A stretch of DNA of 8,266 bases from Actinomycetota bacterium (lineage in GTDB: Bacteria > Actinomycetota > Thermoleophilia > Solirubrobacterales > Solirubrobacteraceae). The stretch is from assembly GCA_005883255.1 (NCBI GenBank), contig VAXS01000060.1, forward strand, positions 1 through 8,266. Direction: 5' to 3'. The number at the start of each line of letters is the position of its first letter. The stretch's first letter is position 1. The translations under genes and the position numbers were made by a program. Below the pieces are notes generated by a model. The model did no database searches. It had not been told where the DNA came from and saw only the letters and a list, made by a program, of their open reading frames with translations. Positions 1-8,266 of this stretch are shown here, piece by piece.

Positions 1-449
1 GTCATCGACGTCGAGACCTGGTCCAGCGGGATCCCGTCGAACGCCGTGCGCATGTCGTCGATCGTGTCGATGGCGACGCCCGTGCGGCCCACCTCGCCCC
101 GCGAGCGCACGTCGTCGGAGTCCAGCCCCAGCTGGGTGGGCAGGTCGAAGGCCATGCTCAGGCCGGTGGAGCCGTGCTCGAGCAGGTAGCGGTAGCGGGC
201 GTTGGACTCCTTGGCCGAGGCGTAGCCCGCGTACTGGCGCATCGTCCACAGCTGGCGGCGGTACATGTCCGGATGGATGCCGCGCGTGTACGGGTACTCG
301 CCGGGCTCGCCCAGGCGCTCCGGGAGCTCGGGCGGGAGGTCGGCGTCGTGGTAGACGGTCTTGACCTCGATGCCGGAGTCCGTGAACCGGCGGGGGTCGT
401 CGGGGCCGACGATGGGCGCGATCGTGCGATGCTCGGGGGTGGTGGCCAT
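1..449 (-). CDS. Methylmalonyl-CoA mutase, catalytic (alpha/large) subunit, N-terminal part (runs off left edge)
   Basis: Reading leftward from ATG at 449-447 gives 149 residues of the N-terminal half of the mutase TIM-barrel domain. The enzyme interconverts (R)-methylmalonyl-CoA and succinyl-CoA with adenosylcobalamin in the cytoplasm, in propionate and odd-chain/branched-chain catabolism. Visible family motifs are [20 protein letters not shown], then [12 protein letters not shown], then [33 protein letters not shown] and [14 protein letters not shown] at the edge. The WTMRQYAG form and the DLPTQ stretch favour methylmalonyl-CoA over isobutyryl-CoA mutase. An in-frame TAG lies four codons upstream, so this ATG is the earliest possible start. 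There is no Shine-Dalgarno; a TAGCCT hexamer sits six bases before the ATG, suggesting a leaderless mRNA. The cobalamin-binding domain lies outside the window, so a fused or two-subunit form cannot be decided. The gene is divergent from the moaDE-selAB operon. Confidence 0.93.
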   Translation of the reverse strand, partial: MATTPEHRTIAPIVGPDDPRRFTDSGIEVKTVYHDADLPPELPERLGEPGEYPYTRGIHPDMYRRQLWTMRQYAGYASAKESNARYRYLLEHGSTGLSMAFDLPTQLGLDSDDVRSRGEVGRTGVAIDTIDDMRTAFDGIPLDQVSTSM

Positions 450-455
450 GGGGGA

Positions 456-461
456 AGGCTA
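456..461 (-). promoter_or_regulatory. Putative -10 element of the methylmalonyl-CoA mutase gene
   Basis: On the minus strand the hexamer TAGCCT (a TANNNT -10) ends six bases before the ATG at 449, which would put the transcript start at or next to the start codon (leaderless). No convincing -35 box is seen. It is inferred from position and from similar spacing at other starts in the window. Confidence 0.35.
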
Positions 462-465
462 CTCG

Positions 466-471
466 TACCCT
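466..471 (+). promoter_or_regulatory. Putative -10 element of the moaDE-selA-selB operon
   Basis: TACCCT (TANNNT) lies on the plus strand just four bases from the opposing TAGCCT of the mutase gene, so the two form a back-to-back divergent pair. It ends eight bases before the ATG at 480, which opens a nine-codon mini-ORF, and 34 bases before the moaDE ATG at 506. No clear -35 box is visible. Confidence 0.3.
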
Positions 472-479
472 TTCCGCAT

Positions 480-509
480 ATGAGCGTGTCCGCGCCGTGC
501 CAGCGATGA
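480..509 (+). other. Nine-codon leader ORF overlapping the moaDE start
   Basis: ATG at 480 reads MSVSAPCQR and stops at TGA 507-509, giving an ATGA overlap with the moaDE ATG at 506. The moaDE ATG has no Shine-Dalgarno, while the mini-ORF ATG falls where a leaderless transcript from the TACCCT box at 466-471 would start. It could therefore load ribosomes for moaDE by stop-restart coupling. This is inference; in DNA this GC-rich, a nine-codon ORF is easily chance. Confidence 0.2.
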
Positions 510-1141
510 CCGTCCGGGTCCGCCTGTTTGCGGCGCTGCGCGAGCGCGCCGGCTCCGACGAGGTGGAGCTCGAGCTGCCGGAGGGCGCGCGGGTGGGCGA
601 CGCGCTGGAGCGCCTGGGCGACCTGGCCGGCGGCCTGCGCCTGGTCATGGCGGTCAACCGCGAGTACGCGGACGCGGACGCGCCCCTGGCGGCCGGCGAC
701 GAGCTGGCGCTGATCCCGCCGGTGTCGGGCGGCGAGCGCGCGGAGGCGTTCTCGAGCCTGACGATGGAGCCGATCTCGATCGACGACCTCCTGGCCCGGG
801 TCCGCGATCCCCGCGCGGGGGCGGTGGTCACGTTCCTGGGCGTCACTCGCGACGTCGACTTCCTCGACTACGAGGCCTACGTGGAGATGGCGTCCGAGCG
901 CATCCACGCGATCGTCAGCGAGGCCTGCGAGGGCCGCGCGGTGTGCCGCGTGGTGGCCGAGCACCGCTTGGGGCCCGTGCCGCTCTCCGAGCCGTCGGTG
1001 GCGGTGGCCGTCTCCGCCCCGCATCGGGCCGAGGCGTTCGCGGCGGCGCGCGAGATCATCGACCGCATCAAGGCCGAGGTCCCGATCTGGAAGCAGGAGG
1101 AGGGCGAATGGGTCGAGGGGACGCCGCCGCCCACGCGGTGA
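506..1141 (+). CDS. Fused MoaD-MoaE molybdopterin synthase
   Basis: The 211-residue protein joins both subunits of molybdopterin synthase, which converts cyclic pyranopterin monophosphate to molybdopterin in the cytoplasm. Residues 1-76 are a MoaD ubiquitin-like fold (MTVRVRLFAALRERAG... ending LALIPPVSGG), with the sulfur-carrying Gly-Gly at 75-76. Residues 87-211 are MoaE: GAVVTFLGVTRD, LDYEAYVEMA, AVSAPHRAEAF, and RIKAEVPIWKQEEGEW. Lys189 and Lys196 have the same spacing as the E. coli MoaE active-site lysines (119 and 126). The loop after the TRD motif looks shorter than usual. A free C-terminal glycine is needed for thiocarboxylation, so cleavage after Gly76 is expected, as known for M. 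tuberculosis MoaX. A separate MoaE from ATG 764 is possible, but its nearest GGAGG is 17 bases away. ATG 506 is preferred; GTG 497 is an in-frame alternative. It overlaps selA downstream. Confidence 0.92.
   Translation: MTVRVRLFAALRERAGSDEVELELPEGARVGDALERLGDLAGGLRLVMAVNREYADADAPLAAGDELALIPPVSGGERAEAFSSLTMEPISIDDLLARVRDPRAGAVVTFLGVTRDVDFLDYEAYVEMASERIHAIVSEACEGRAVCRVVAEHRLGPVPLSEPSVAVAVSAPHRAEAFAAAREIIDRIKAEVPIWKQEEGEWVEGTPPPTR
1095..1100 (+). promoter_or_regulatory. Shine-Dalgarno that decides the selA start
   Basis: A perfect AGGAGG lies seven bases before ATG 1108, inside the last codons of moaDE. It favours ATG 1108 over the in-frame GTG at 1138, which has only a distant AGGGG. The bases also encode Gln-Glu-Glu of MoaE, so the match could partly be coincidence. 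Confidence 0.5.
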
Positions 1142-2485
1142 GCGAGCGGCTGCGCTCGCTGCCGTCGGTCGAGCGGCTGGCCGCGCGGCTGGAGGCGCCG
1201 CACGCGCTGGCCGTCGCCGCCGCCCGGGAGGCAATCGAGGCGCGCCGGGAGGAGGTGCGGGCCGGCGCCGAGGGCGAGGTGGACCTGCTGGAGCGGGCCC
1301 GGGCGGCGCTGTCCGGCGCCGAGCTGCCCTCGCTGCGGCGCGTGCTCAACGCCACCGGCGTGATCGTCCACACCAACCTGGGTCGCGCGCCGCTCCCGGG
1401 CGCCGCGCGCGACGCGCTGGCGGCTGTGGCCGAGGGCTACGCCAACCTGGAGCTCGACCTGGCCTCCGGCGCGCGCGGTTCGCGGCAGGCCCACGTCGAG
1501 GGCCTGCTGCGCGAGCTGACCGGCGCCGAGGCGGCGCTGGCCGTCAACAACGGCGCGGCGGCGGTGCTGCTGGCGGCGGCGGCGCTGGCCGGCGACGGGC
1601 GGGCGATCGTCGTCTCCCGGGGCCAGCTGGTCGAGATCGGCGGCTCGTTTCGCATACCGGAGGTCGTCGCGCAGTCGGGCGCCCGACTGGTGGAGGTGGG
1701 GACCACCAACCGCACCCGCCTCGCGGACTACGAGCGGGCCCTGGCCGGCGGCGACGTGGCCGCGATCCTGCGCGTCCATCCGTCGAACTTCCGCACGGTG
1801 GGCTTCGTCGAGCAGGTGGAGATCGAGACGCTGTGCGGGCTCGGGCCGCCGGTGATCGACGACGTGGGCTCGGGCGCGCTCGCCGCCGGAGTGGCGGCGC
1901 TGCGCGACGAGCCGCCGGTGCGCCGGTCGGTGCTGGCGGGCGCCGGGCTGGTGTGCTTCTCGGGCGACAAGCTCCTGGGCGGGCCCCAGGCCGGCCTGCT
2001 GGTGGGTCGGGCGCCGGCCGTGGAGCGCGCCCGGGCGCACCCGCTGGCCCGGGCGGTGCGCATCGACAAGCTGGCGCTGGCGGCCCTGGAGGCGACGCTG
2101 CGGCTGTATCGCGACCCCGAGCGAGCCCGCCGGGAGATCCCGGTCCTGCGGATGCTCGACGCGCCCGAGCCCGAGCTGGCGGCGCGAGCGGGCCGGCTGC
2201 GTGAGGCGATCGAGCGGGCGGGCGGTGCGGCCGAGCCGATCCGCGCCAGCGCGAAGGTGGGCGGCGGAGCGCTGCCGCTGCTGGAGCTGGAGGGGCCGGT
2301 GGTGGCGGTCGAGCCCGGCCGCGACGGCGTCGACGCCCTGGCCGCGCGCCTGCGCGCCGGCGAGCCCGCGGTCGTGGGCCGGGTGCAGGACGGCCGGCTG
2401 CTCCTGGACCCGCGGACGCTGACCGACGACGAGGCGGAGGCCGCGGGAGCGGCGGTCGCCGCCGCGCTGGCGGCGGACGCCGGCG

Positions 2486-2493
<8 letters not shown>
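1108..2493 (+). CDS. selA: L-seryl-tRNA(Sec) selenium transferase (SelA)
   Basis: SelA is a PLP enzyme that converts Ser-tRNA(Sec) to Sec-tRNA(Sec) using selenophosphate. From ATG 1108 the protein has 461 residues, close to E. coli SelA (463). The N-terminal tRNA-binding segment carries LPSVERLAARLEA. The core carries RRVLNATGVIVHTNLGRAPL, a Gly/Ala-rich VNNGAAAVLLAAAALAG, VSRGQLVEIGGSFRIPEV, HPSNFRTVGF, IDDVGSGAL, and the PLP-lysine motif CFSGDKLLGGPQAG with Lys288 as the predicted Schiff-base lysine. The start was chosen for its AGGAGG at seven bases; GTG 1138, overlapping the moaDE stop as GTGA, is the alternative and would give 451 residues. The gene overlaps moaDE by 34 bases and selB by 8, so translational coupling is likely. 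SelD (selenophosphate) and SelC (tRNA) must come from elsewhere. Confidence 0.96.
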
Positions 2494-4053
<1,560 letters not shown>

Positions 4054-4057
<4 letters not shown>

Positions 4058-4584
4058 GCGCCGGCGTCGGCCGGCGGCGGGGCGCTGGGATCGTCGCCGG
4101 TGGCGGCGAGCTCGCGGGCGACGTACTCCTCGAGCTGCATGAGGTCGTCGCGGCAGCGCTCGGCGACGGCCAGGAGGCTGGACATGGTCGACTCCTCCTC
4201 CACCTGCTCCTTCACGAACCAGGAGACGAATTGCTCCGAGGCGTAGTCGCGCTCGTCGCGGGCGATCGTCATGAGCTCGTCGATCGCGCCGGTCACGGCG
4301 CGCTCCTGGTCCAGGGCCATCGCGATCGGCTCGATGGGGTCGGACCACTCCGTGCGCGGCGCCTCCAGGCCGGAGATCGTGGCCTCGGCGCCCGCGTCCA
4401 GGAGGTACCGCACCATCATCATCGCGTGGCCCCGCTCCTCCAGCGCCTGCCGGTAGAAGAAGGCGGCGAGCCGGGGCAGCGTGGAGGCGTCGTAGTGCAC
4501 GGCCGCCGCCACGTATTGCTGGGAGGCGCCGAACTCCCGCCCGAGCTGGGCGTTGAGGGCGTCGACGAAGCGCTGGGCGGGCAC
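4054..4584 (-). CDS. Ferritin (FtnA-type iron-storage protein)
   Basis: This 176-residue non-haem ferritin should assemble into a cage that oxidises Fe(II) and stores it as mineral. Reading from GTG 4584, Glu17, Glu50, His53, Glu94, Gln127 and Glu130 fall at exactly the numbers of the E. coli FtnA ferroxidase residues, and Glu49, Glu126 and Glu129 match its third iron site. Motifs are [37 protein letters not shown] and KEQVEEE. The exact register supports GTG 4584; an upstream in-frame TTG at 4602 would add six residues, and its GGAGG abuts it directly, which is poor spacing. Upstream of the GTG is TAGGAT, which can be read as AGGA eight bases away or as a -10 for a leaderless mRNA. The tail is Ala/Pro/Asp-rich and probably disordered. 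The gene is convergent with selB and divergent from the decarboxylase gene; no functional link to either is evident. Confidence 0.93.
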
Positions 4585-4591
4585 GGCCGAG

Positions 4592-4597
4592 ATCCTA
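4592..4597 (-). promoter_or_regulatory. Putative -10 element or Shine-Dalgarno of the ferritin gene
   Basis: TAGGAT on the minus strand ends seven bases before GTG 4584. As a TANNNT -10 it would give a leaderless transcript; the AGGA within it could instead act as a ribosome-binding site. The sequence alone does not decide. No Fur-type operator was recognised nearby. Confidence 0.3.
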
Positions 4598-4612
4598 CGC
4601 AACCTCCGCGGT

Positions 4613-4618
4613 TATGCT
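4613..4618 (+). promoter_or_regulatory. Putative -10 element of the UDP-glucuronate decarboxylase gene
   Basis: TATGCT, a good -10 match (TANNNT, T at position 3), ends seven bases before ATG 4626. Transcription would begin at about the A of that ATG, giving a leaderless mRNA. This also argues against the upstream in-frame ATG 4614, which lies inside the hexamer. No clear -35 box. Confidence 0.45.
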
Positions 4619-4625
4619 CCTCGCG

Positions 4626-5573
<948 letters not shown>

Positions 5574-5600
5574 ATTCGCTACTTAGTCGTAGAGGCGACG

Positions 5601-5606
5601 TTTACT
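5601..5606 (+). promoter_or_regulatory. Possible -10 element before the glycosylphosphotransferase
   Basis: TTTACT lies in a locally AT-richer 46-base gap after the decarboxylase stop, 13 bases before ATG 5620. The sequence GGATGAG just after it (5607-5613) is a plausible weak ribosome-binding site six bases from that ATG. Evidence is position and composition only. Confidence 0.25.
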
Positions 5607-5619
5607 GGATGAGCGCACG

Positions 5620-5857
5620 ATGGCGAACGGCCTGAGACTCGAGGAGGATGCGCGCGCGCGCACGGCTGCGCCCGCGCCCAGCCTGCGCCTGCCCGAGCGC
5701 GACATGCGGCGCAAGCGTCCGCCGCTGCTCTCGTTCCTGCTGCGGACGGAGACCGTCCGGCGCCTGGGCCGGATCGTGTCGCTGATGGCGCTGGACTTCG
5801 TCGGCGTGTACGCGGCGATCCTCACGGCGCTGGTGATCAAGGGCGCGATCCTCGGGG
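5620..5857 (+). pseudogene. N-terminal fragment of polyprenyl glycosylphosphotransferase, out of frame with its catalytic part
   Basis: ATG 5620 opens a frame of 79 sensible residues: a basic cytoplasmic segment with LLSFLLRTETVRRLGR, then one membrane segment at about 52-73 (IVSLMALDFVGVYAAILTAL). After ILGG, near a run of five G at 5854-5858, this frame turns into an Arg/Leu-rich shadow. The hydrophobic sequence resumes one frame over as VALIFALVNGQRFSSYYIF. The catalytic frame has a stop at 5834-5836, so the join must lie between 5837 and about 5865. Removing one G from the run would join the parts into a 452-residue protein, but the result would still lack the two or so membrane segments and roughly 50-60 residues I expect between these stretches. 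I read this as an internal deletion with frameshift, or an assembly error. Confidence 0.7.
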
Positions 5858-6979
5858 GTGGCGCTGATCTTCGCGCTGGTCAACGGCCAGCGGTTCAGCA
5901 GCTACTACATCTTCTACGGCTCCCTGTTCTTCGCCACCGTCTACGTGGCCGGCCTGCGCTACGGCTACGAGCGGGCCACCGGCGCGATCCTGCGCGCCGC
6001 CGGCTACCGCCGGCGCTCGGTGCTGGTGGGCTCGGGGAAGCACATCGAGGCGGTGGCGCACGCGCTGGGCGACGCCCCGCGCGGGCCCGAGGTCGTGGGC
6101 TACATCTCGCTGTCGCCCCGTCCCGACAACGGGCTGCGCTCGCTGGGCGGGATCGACGAGCTGCCCGGCGTGCTGGAGCGCCACCGCCTCGACGAGGTGA
6201 TCATCGCCGACCCCGACTTCCCGCAGGACCGGGCGATCGACCTGGTGGACCAGTGCCACCGCCGCGGGGTCACGGTCCGGGTGGCGCCGTCGACCATGGA
6301 GATCCTCACGCACCGGGCCGAGCTGGTGGCCGGCCAGTCGGTCCCGCTGTTCGAGCTGCAGCCGCCCGTGTTCGAGGGCATCGACTTCGCGCTCAAGCGG
6401 CTGTTCGACGTGGTGGCGGCCTCGCTGGTGCTGATCCTGCTCAGCCCGCTGCTCCTGGCCATCGCGCTGGCGGTGAAGATCACCTCGCGCGGGCCGCTGC
6501 TGTATCGCTCGCGCCGGCCCGGGATCGGCGCCGTGCCCTTCGAGTGCCTGAAGTTCCGCACCATGCGCAGCGACGCCGACCAGATGCAGGAGGAGCTCGA
6601 GGACCTCAACGAGGCCACCGGGCCCCTGTTCAAGATCCGGCGCGACCCTCGCCTGACGCCGCTGGGGCGCCTCCTGCGGCGCTTCTCGCTGGACGAGCTG
6701 CCGCAGCTGGTCAACGTGCTGCGGGGGGACATGTCGCTGGTCGGCCCGCGGCCGCTGCCCCAGCGCGACTTCGACCACCTGGAGGACTGGCACAAGAAGC
6801 GCTACCTCGTGCTGCCGGGGGTGACCGGGCTGTGGCAGGTCTCCGGTCGCTCCGAGCTCGACTTCGACGACCTGGTGCGGCTCGACTTCCTCTACCTGGA
6901 GCGGTGGTCGGTCTTCCTCGACGTGAACATCCTGCTCAAGACGATCCCCGCTGTCCTCAGGGGCAAGGGCGCCTTCTAG
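5858..6979 (+). CDS. Polyprenyl glycosylphosphotransferase (PHPT family), catalytic part
   Basis: From GTG 5858 this frame gives 373 residues. Residues 1-35 hold a membrane segment (YYIFYGSLFFATVYVAGLRY). Residues 50-165 form a Rossmann-like CoA-binding domain (SVLVGSGKHIEAVAHAL, DEVIIADPDFPQ). Residues 177-373 form the bacterial sugar-transferase domain: FALKRLFDVVAASLVLILLS membrane hairpin, KFRTM (232-236), DELPQL (279-284), GDMSLVGPRP (290-299) and GVTGLWQVSGRSELD (321-335). The family moves a sugar-1-phosphate from a nucleotide sugar to undecaprenyl phosphate at the inner face of the membrane, starting a lipid-linked glycan. The catalytic domain looks complete, but its true N-terminus is in another frame at 5620-5857. 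GTG 5858 has no properly spaced ribosome-binding site and may not be a real start. It lies between the decarboxylase and exporter genes. The sugar used cannot be told. Confidence 0.85.
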   Translation: MALIFALVNGQRFSSYYIFYGSLFFATVYVAGLRYGYERATGAILRAAGYRRRSVLVGSGKHIEAVAHALGDAPRGPEVVGYISLSPRPDNGLRSLGGIDELPGVLERHRLDEVIIADPDFPQDRAIDLVDQCHRRGVTVRVAPSTMEILTHRAELVAGQSVPLFELQPPVFEGIDFALKRLFDVVAASLVLILLSPLLLAIALAVKITSRGPLLYRSRRPGIGAVPFECLKFRTMRSDADQMQEELEDLNEATGPLFKIRRDPRLTPLGRLLRRFSLDELPQLVNVLRGDMSLVGPRPLPQRDFDHLEDWHKKRYLVLPGVTGLWQVSGRSELDFDDLVRLDFLYLERWSVFLDVNILLKTIPAVLRGKGAF

Positions 6980-6992
6980 CCCCTTCCGGGCC

Positions 6993-6998
6993 GATAAT
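6993..6998 (+). promoter_or_regulatory. Possible -10 element before the exporter permease
   Basis: GATAAT, five of six bases of the TATAAT consensus, lies in the 29-base gap after the transferase stop and ends ten bases before ATG 7009. That ATG has no Shine-Dalgarno, so a very short-leader transcript starting here is plausible. No -35 box is evident. Confidence 0.4.
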
Positions 6999-7008
6999 CC
7001 GCGCGGCG

Positions 7009-7785
7009 ATGCTGCGCTACCGCTACCTGTTCGAGCAGATGGTGCGCCGGGAGCTGCGCCAGAAGTACAAGGGCTCCGTCCTGGGAGTCCTGTGGTACGT
7101 CGTCAACCCGCTGGTCCTGATGGGCGCCTACGCGGTGATGTTCGGGGTCCTGCTCAAGGCCGTGTCGATCGACGACTACCCGCTGTTCCTGTTCGTGGGC
7201 CTGATCGTGTGGCTGTTCTTCTCGCAGTCCCTGCTCGCCGCCGCCACCTCCCTGCTCGATCAGGCCTCGCTGGTGGGCAAGGTGCGCTTCCCGCGCGAGA
7301 CCGTGCCCGCCTCGGTGGTGACGGTGCAGCTCGTCACGTTCCTGGTGCTGCTGGTGGCGGTGGCGCCGCTGGCCGTGGCGATCCGGGGCTCGCTGGACCC
7401 GGCGCTGCTGCTGCTGGTGCCGGCGGTGATGTGCCTGTACGCCTTCGTGCTGGGCCTCGCGCTGGTGGTGGCTGTCCTGCACGCCTACTTCCGCGACGTG
7501 CAGCCGATCCTGGCCGCGGCGCTGCTGCCCTGGTTCTTCCTCACCCCGATCTTCTTCCGGGTGGGCGATCTGCCGGGGATCCGGGGGCACGGCTGGGCCG
7601 AGGCGCTGCTGCGCTGGGCGAACCCGGTGGCGCCGTTCGTCGAGGGCGTGCGCTCGGTGCTGTACGACGGGGCGGCGCCTGCCGCGGGGGTGCTCGTCTA
7701 CGTCCCCGTGGCCGCTGCGGTGGCCCTGGTGGGGGGCTGGGCGCTGTTCCGGCGGATGCAGCCCGAGCTGGCGGTGGTCTTGTGA
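7009..7785 (+). CDS. ABC-2 type polysaccharide export permease (Wzm/TagG-like)
   Basis: The 258-residue protein has about six membrane segments (near 25-50, 62-80, 105-128, 133-165, 172-188 and 228-248) and the family's N-terminal amphipathic stretch FEQMVRRELRQKYKGSVLGV followed by LWYVVNPL. ILAAALLPWFFLTPIFF and WANPVAPFVEGVRSVLYDG are also typical of O-antigen, teichoic-acid and capsule exporter permeases. With the ATPase that follows, it should move a lipid-linked glycan across the cytoplasmic membrane. ATG 7009 lacks a ribosome-binding site, and the GATAAT just upstream suggests a near-leaderless mRNA. Length matches the family. The 79-base gap to the ATPase gene is larger than usual for such pairs and holds a pentamer repeat and two small inverted repeats. 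The substrate is inferred from neighbours only. Confidence 0.92.
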   Translation: MLRYRYLFEQMVRRELRQKYKGSVLGVLWYVVNPLVLMGAYAVMFGVLLKAVSIDDYPLFLFVGLIVWLFFSQSLLAAATSLLDQASLVGKVRFPRETVPASVVTVQLVTFLVLLVAVAPLAVAIRGSLDPALLLLVPAVMCLYAFVLGLALVVAVLHAYFRDVQPILAAALLPWFFLTPIFFRVGDLPGIRGHGWAEALLRWANPVAPFVEGVRSVLYDGAAPAAGVLVYVPVAAAVALVGGWALFRRMQPELAVVL

Positions 7786-7805
7786 GCGGAGCGAAGCGGA
7801 GCGGT
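7786..7805 (+). repeat. Tandem pentamer repeat after the permease stop
   Basis: Four consecutive five-base units, GCGGA, GCGAA, GCGGA and GCGGT, follow the permease TGA directly. The AGCGGAGCGAAGCGGAGCG word resembles short dispersed intergenic words I associate with high-GC actinobacteria; a genome count would be needed to confirm that. Confidence 0.5.
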
Positions 7806-7810
7806 TACGA

Positions 7811-7848
7811 CCGGCCGGAGGCCGGGCGTCGGCATCAAGCGCGCCGAC
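7811..7848 (+). other. Two adjacent inverted repeats in the permease-ATPase gap
   Basis: CCGGCC (7811-7816) and GGCCGG (7820-7825) form a perfect six-pair stem with a GGA loop. GTCGGC (7828-7833) and GCCGAC (7843-7848) form a second six-pair stem with a nine-base loop. Neither is followed by a T run, so they are not classical terminators. They could stabilise or attenuate the transcript before the ATPase start, or be chance in GC-rich DNA. Confidence 0.35.
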
Positions 7849-7853
7849 CGGAC

Positions 7854-7858
7854 GGAGG
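7854..7858 (+). promoter_or_regulatory. Shine-Dalgarno of the ATPase gene
   Basis: GGAGG lies six bases before GTG 7865 and decides that start. It is one of the few well-spaced ribosome-binding sites in the window and fits a gene translated from an internal position in a longer mRNA. Confidence 0.7.
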
Positions 7859-7864
7859 CGCAAG

Positions 7865-8266
7865 GTGACTGCACCGGGCGAGCTGGTGTTGGAGCACGCC
7901 TCCCGGTCGTTCAGCGTCCGCGGCGATCGGGGGCTGACGCTCAAGGAGCTCGTCCTGCGCAAGCGGGGCTCCGGCCCGCCGCCCGTGCGCGCGCTGGACG
8001 ACGTGTCGCTCCACGTGCGCCCGGGCGAGACGGTGGGCGTGGTCGGCCGCAACGGCGCCGGCAAGTCCTCCACGCTGCGGGTGCTGGCCGGCATCGTCCC
8101 CCTGCACGCCGGTCGGGTCGACGTGGGCGGGCAGGTGGTCACGCTCCTGGAGCTGGGAGCAGGGTTCGGGCGGGAGTTCTCCGGACGCGAGAACGTCTAT
8201 CTCAACGGCGCCCTGCACGGCCTGGGCCGGGCCGAGATCGACGAGCGCCTGGACGCGATCCTGGAC
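7865..8266 (+). CDS. ABC transporter ATPase for polysaccharide export (Wzt/TagH-like), N-terminal part (runs off right edge)
   Basis: The first 134 residues of an ABC ATPase are present. Walker A is GRNGAGKSS (61-69). Before it come LTLKELVLRKRG and VRALDDVSLHVRPGETVGVVG; after it come LRVLAGIVPLHAGRVDVGG and LLELGAGFGREFSGRENVYLNG. The last stretch is characteristic of the ATPases of O-antigen, teichoic-acid and capsule exporters, which power the preceding permease. The signature motif, Walker B and any C-terminal glycan-binding domain (as in some Wzt proteins) lie beyond the edge, so whether this exporter recognises a capped glycan cannot be judged. GTG 7865 is chosen for its GGAGG at six bases. 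It is in the same direction as the permease, 79 bases downstream. Confidence 0.92.
   Translation, partial: MTAPGELVLEHASRSFSVRGDRGLTLKELVLRKRGSGPPPVRALDDVSLHVRPGETVGVVGRNGAGKSSTLRVLAGIVPLHAGRVDVGGQVVTLLELGAGFGREFSGRENVYLNGALHGLGRAEIDERLDAILD

Noticed and set aside
158..1234. Minus-strand frame of 358 codons overlapping the mutase gene
   Set aside because: The real mutase reading is in a different frame from ATG 449 and is unmistakable by its motifs. The longer frame gives only low-complexity sequence.
4060..4075. GCCGGC-GTCG-GCCGGC inverted repeat just after the selB stop, as a terminator
   Set aside because: It lies inside the ferritin coding end, has no T run, and each arm is itself a palindrome common in such GC-rich DNA.
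5575..5600. Imperfect inverted repeat (CTAC...GTAG) before the transferase, as operator or terminator
   Set aside because: The stem is only four perfect pairs with a bulge beyond; too weak to call.
5620..7785. A single 721-codon reading frame running from the transferase start through the permease stop
   Set aside because: The middle part is a shadow of the transferase read in the wrong frame. The permease begins independently at ATG 7009 with its own family N-terminus, so this is not a fusion protein.
7782..7868. 28-codon ORF (GTG 7782 to TGA) between permease and ATPase
   Set aside because: It reads through the pentamer repeat and hairpins, has no domain, and the strong GGAGG belongs to the ATPase start at 7865.

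Overview
The window is very GC-rich, with G or C at almost every third codon position. Its protein families (FtnA-type ferritin, UDP-glucuronate decarboxylase, a PHPT-type sugar-phosphate transferase, MoaD-MoaE fusion, SelA/SelB, methylmalonyl-CoA mutase) fit a high-GC actinobacterium. The class Thermoleophilia (Solirubrobacterales and relatives) is my best guess. That placement comes from remembered sequence resemblance, not from a search.

Layout. (1) 1-449, minus strand: the first 149 residues of a methylmalonyl-CoA mutase catalytic subunit, running off the left edge. (2) 450-505: a compact divergent promoter region. (3) 506-4057, plus strand: a tight operon of a fused MoaD-MoaE molybdopterin synthase, SelA and SelB, all three overlapping. 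It joins molybdenum-cofactor synthesis to selenocysteine insertion, which suggests service to a Mo/Sec enzyme such as formate dehydrogenase encoded elsewhere. No selenoprotein, selD or selC is visible here. (4) 4054-4584, minus strand: a ferritin whose ferroxidase residues match E. coli FtnA numbering exactly; its stop codon overlaps the selB stop within a shared CTAG. (5) 4585-4625: a second divergent promoter region. (6) 4626 to the right edge, plus strand: a surface-polysaccharide cluster of UDP-glucuronate decarboxylase (UDP-xylose supply), a polyprenyl glycosylphosphotransferase (lipid-linked initiation), an ABC-2 permease and its ATPase (export). The ATPase runs off the right edge.

The clearest anomaly is the glycosylphosphotransferase. 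Its N-terminal piece (from 5620) and its catalytic part (from about 5858) lie in different frames, and the membrane segments the family normally carries between them appear to be absent. This indicates an internal deletion plus frameshift, or an assembly or base-call error. Other points are the MoaD-MoaE fusion with a buried Gly-Gly, a SelB with a shortened C-terminal winged-helix region, and a recurring -10-like TANNNT motif 6-8 bases before start codons, suggesting leaderless transcription. I see no tRNA, rRNA, CRISPR array, insertion sequence or phage gene. No gene-free stretch exceeds about 80 bases.
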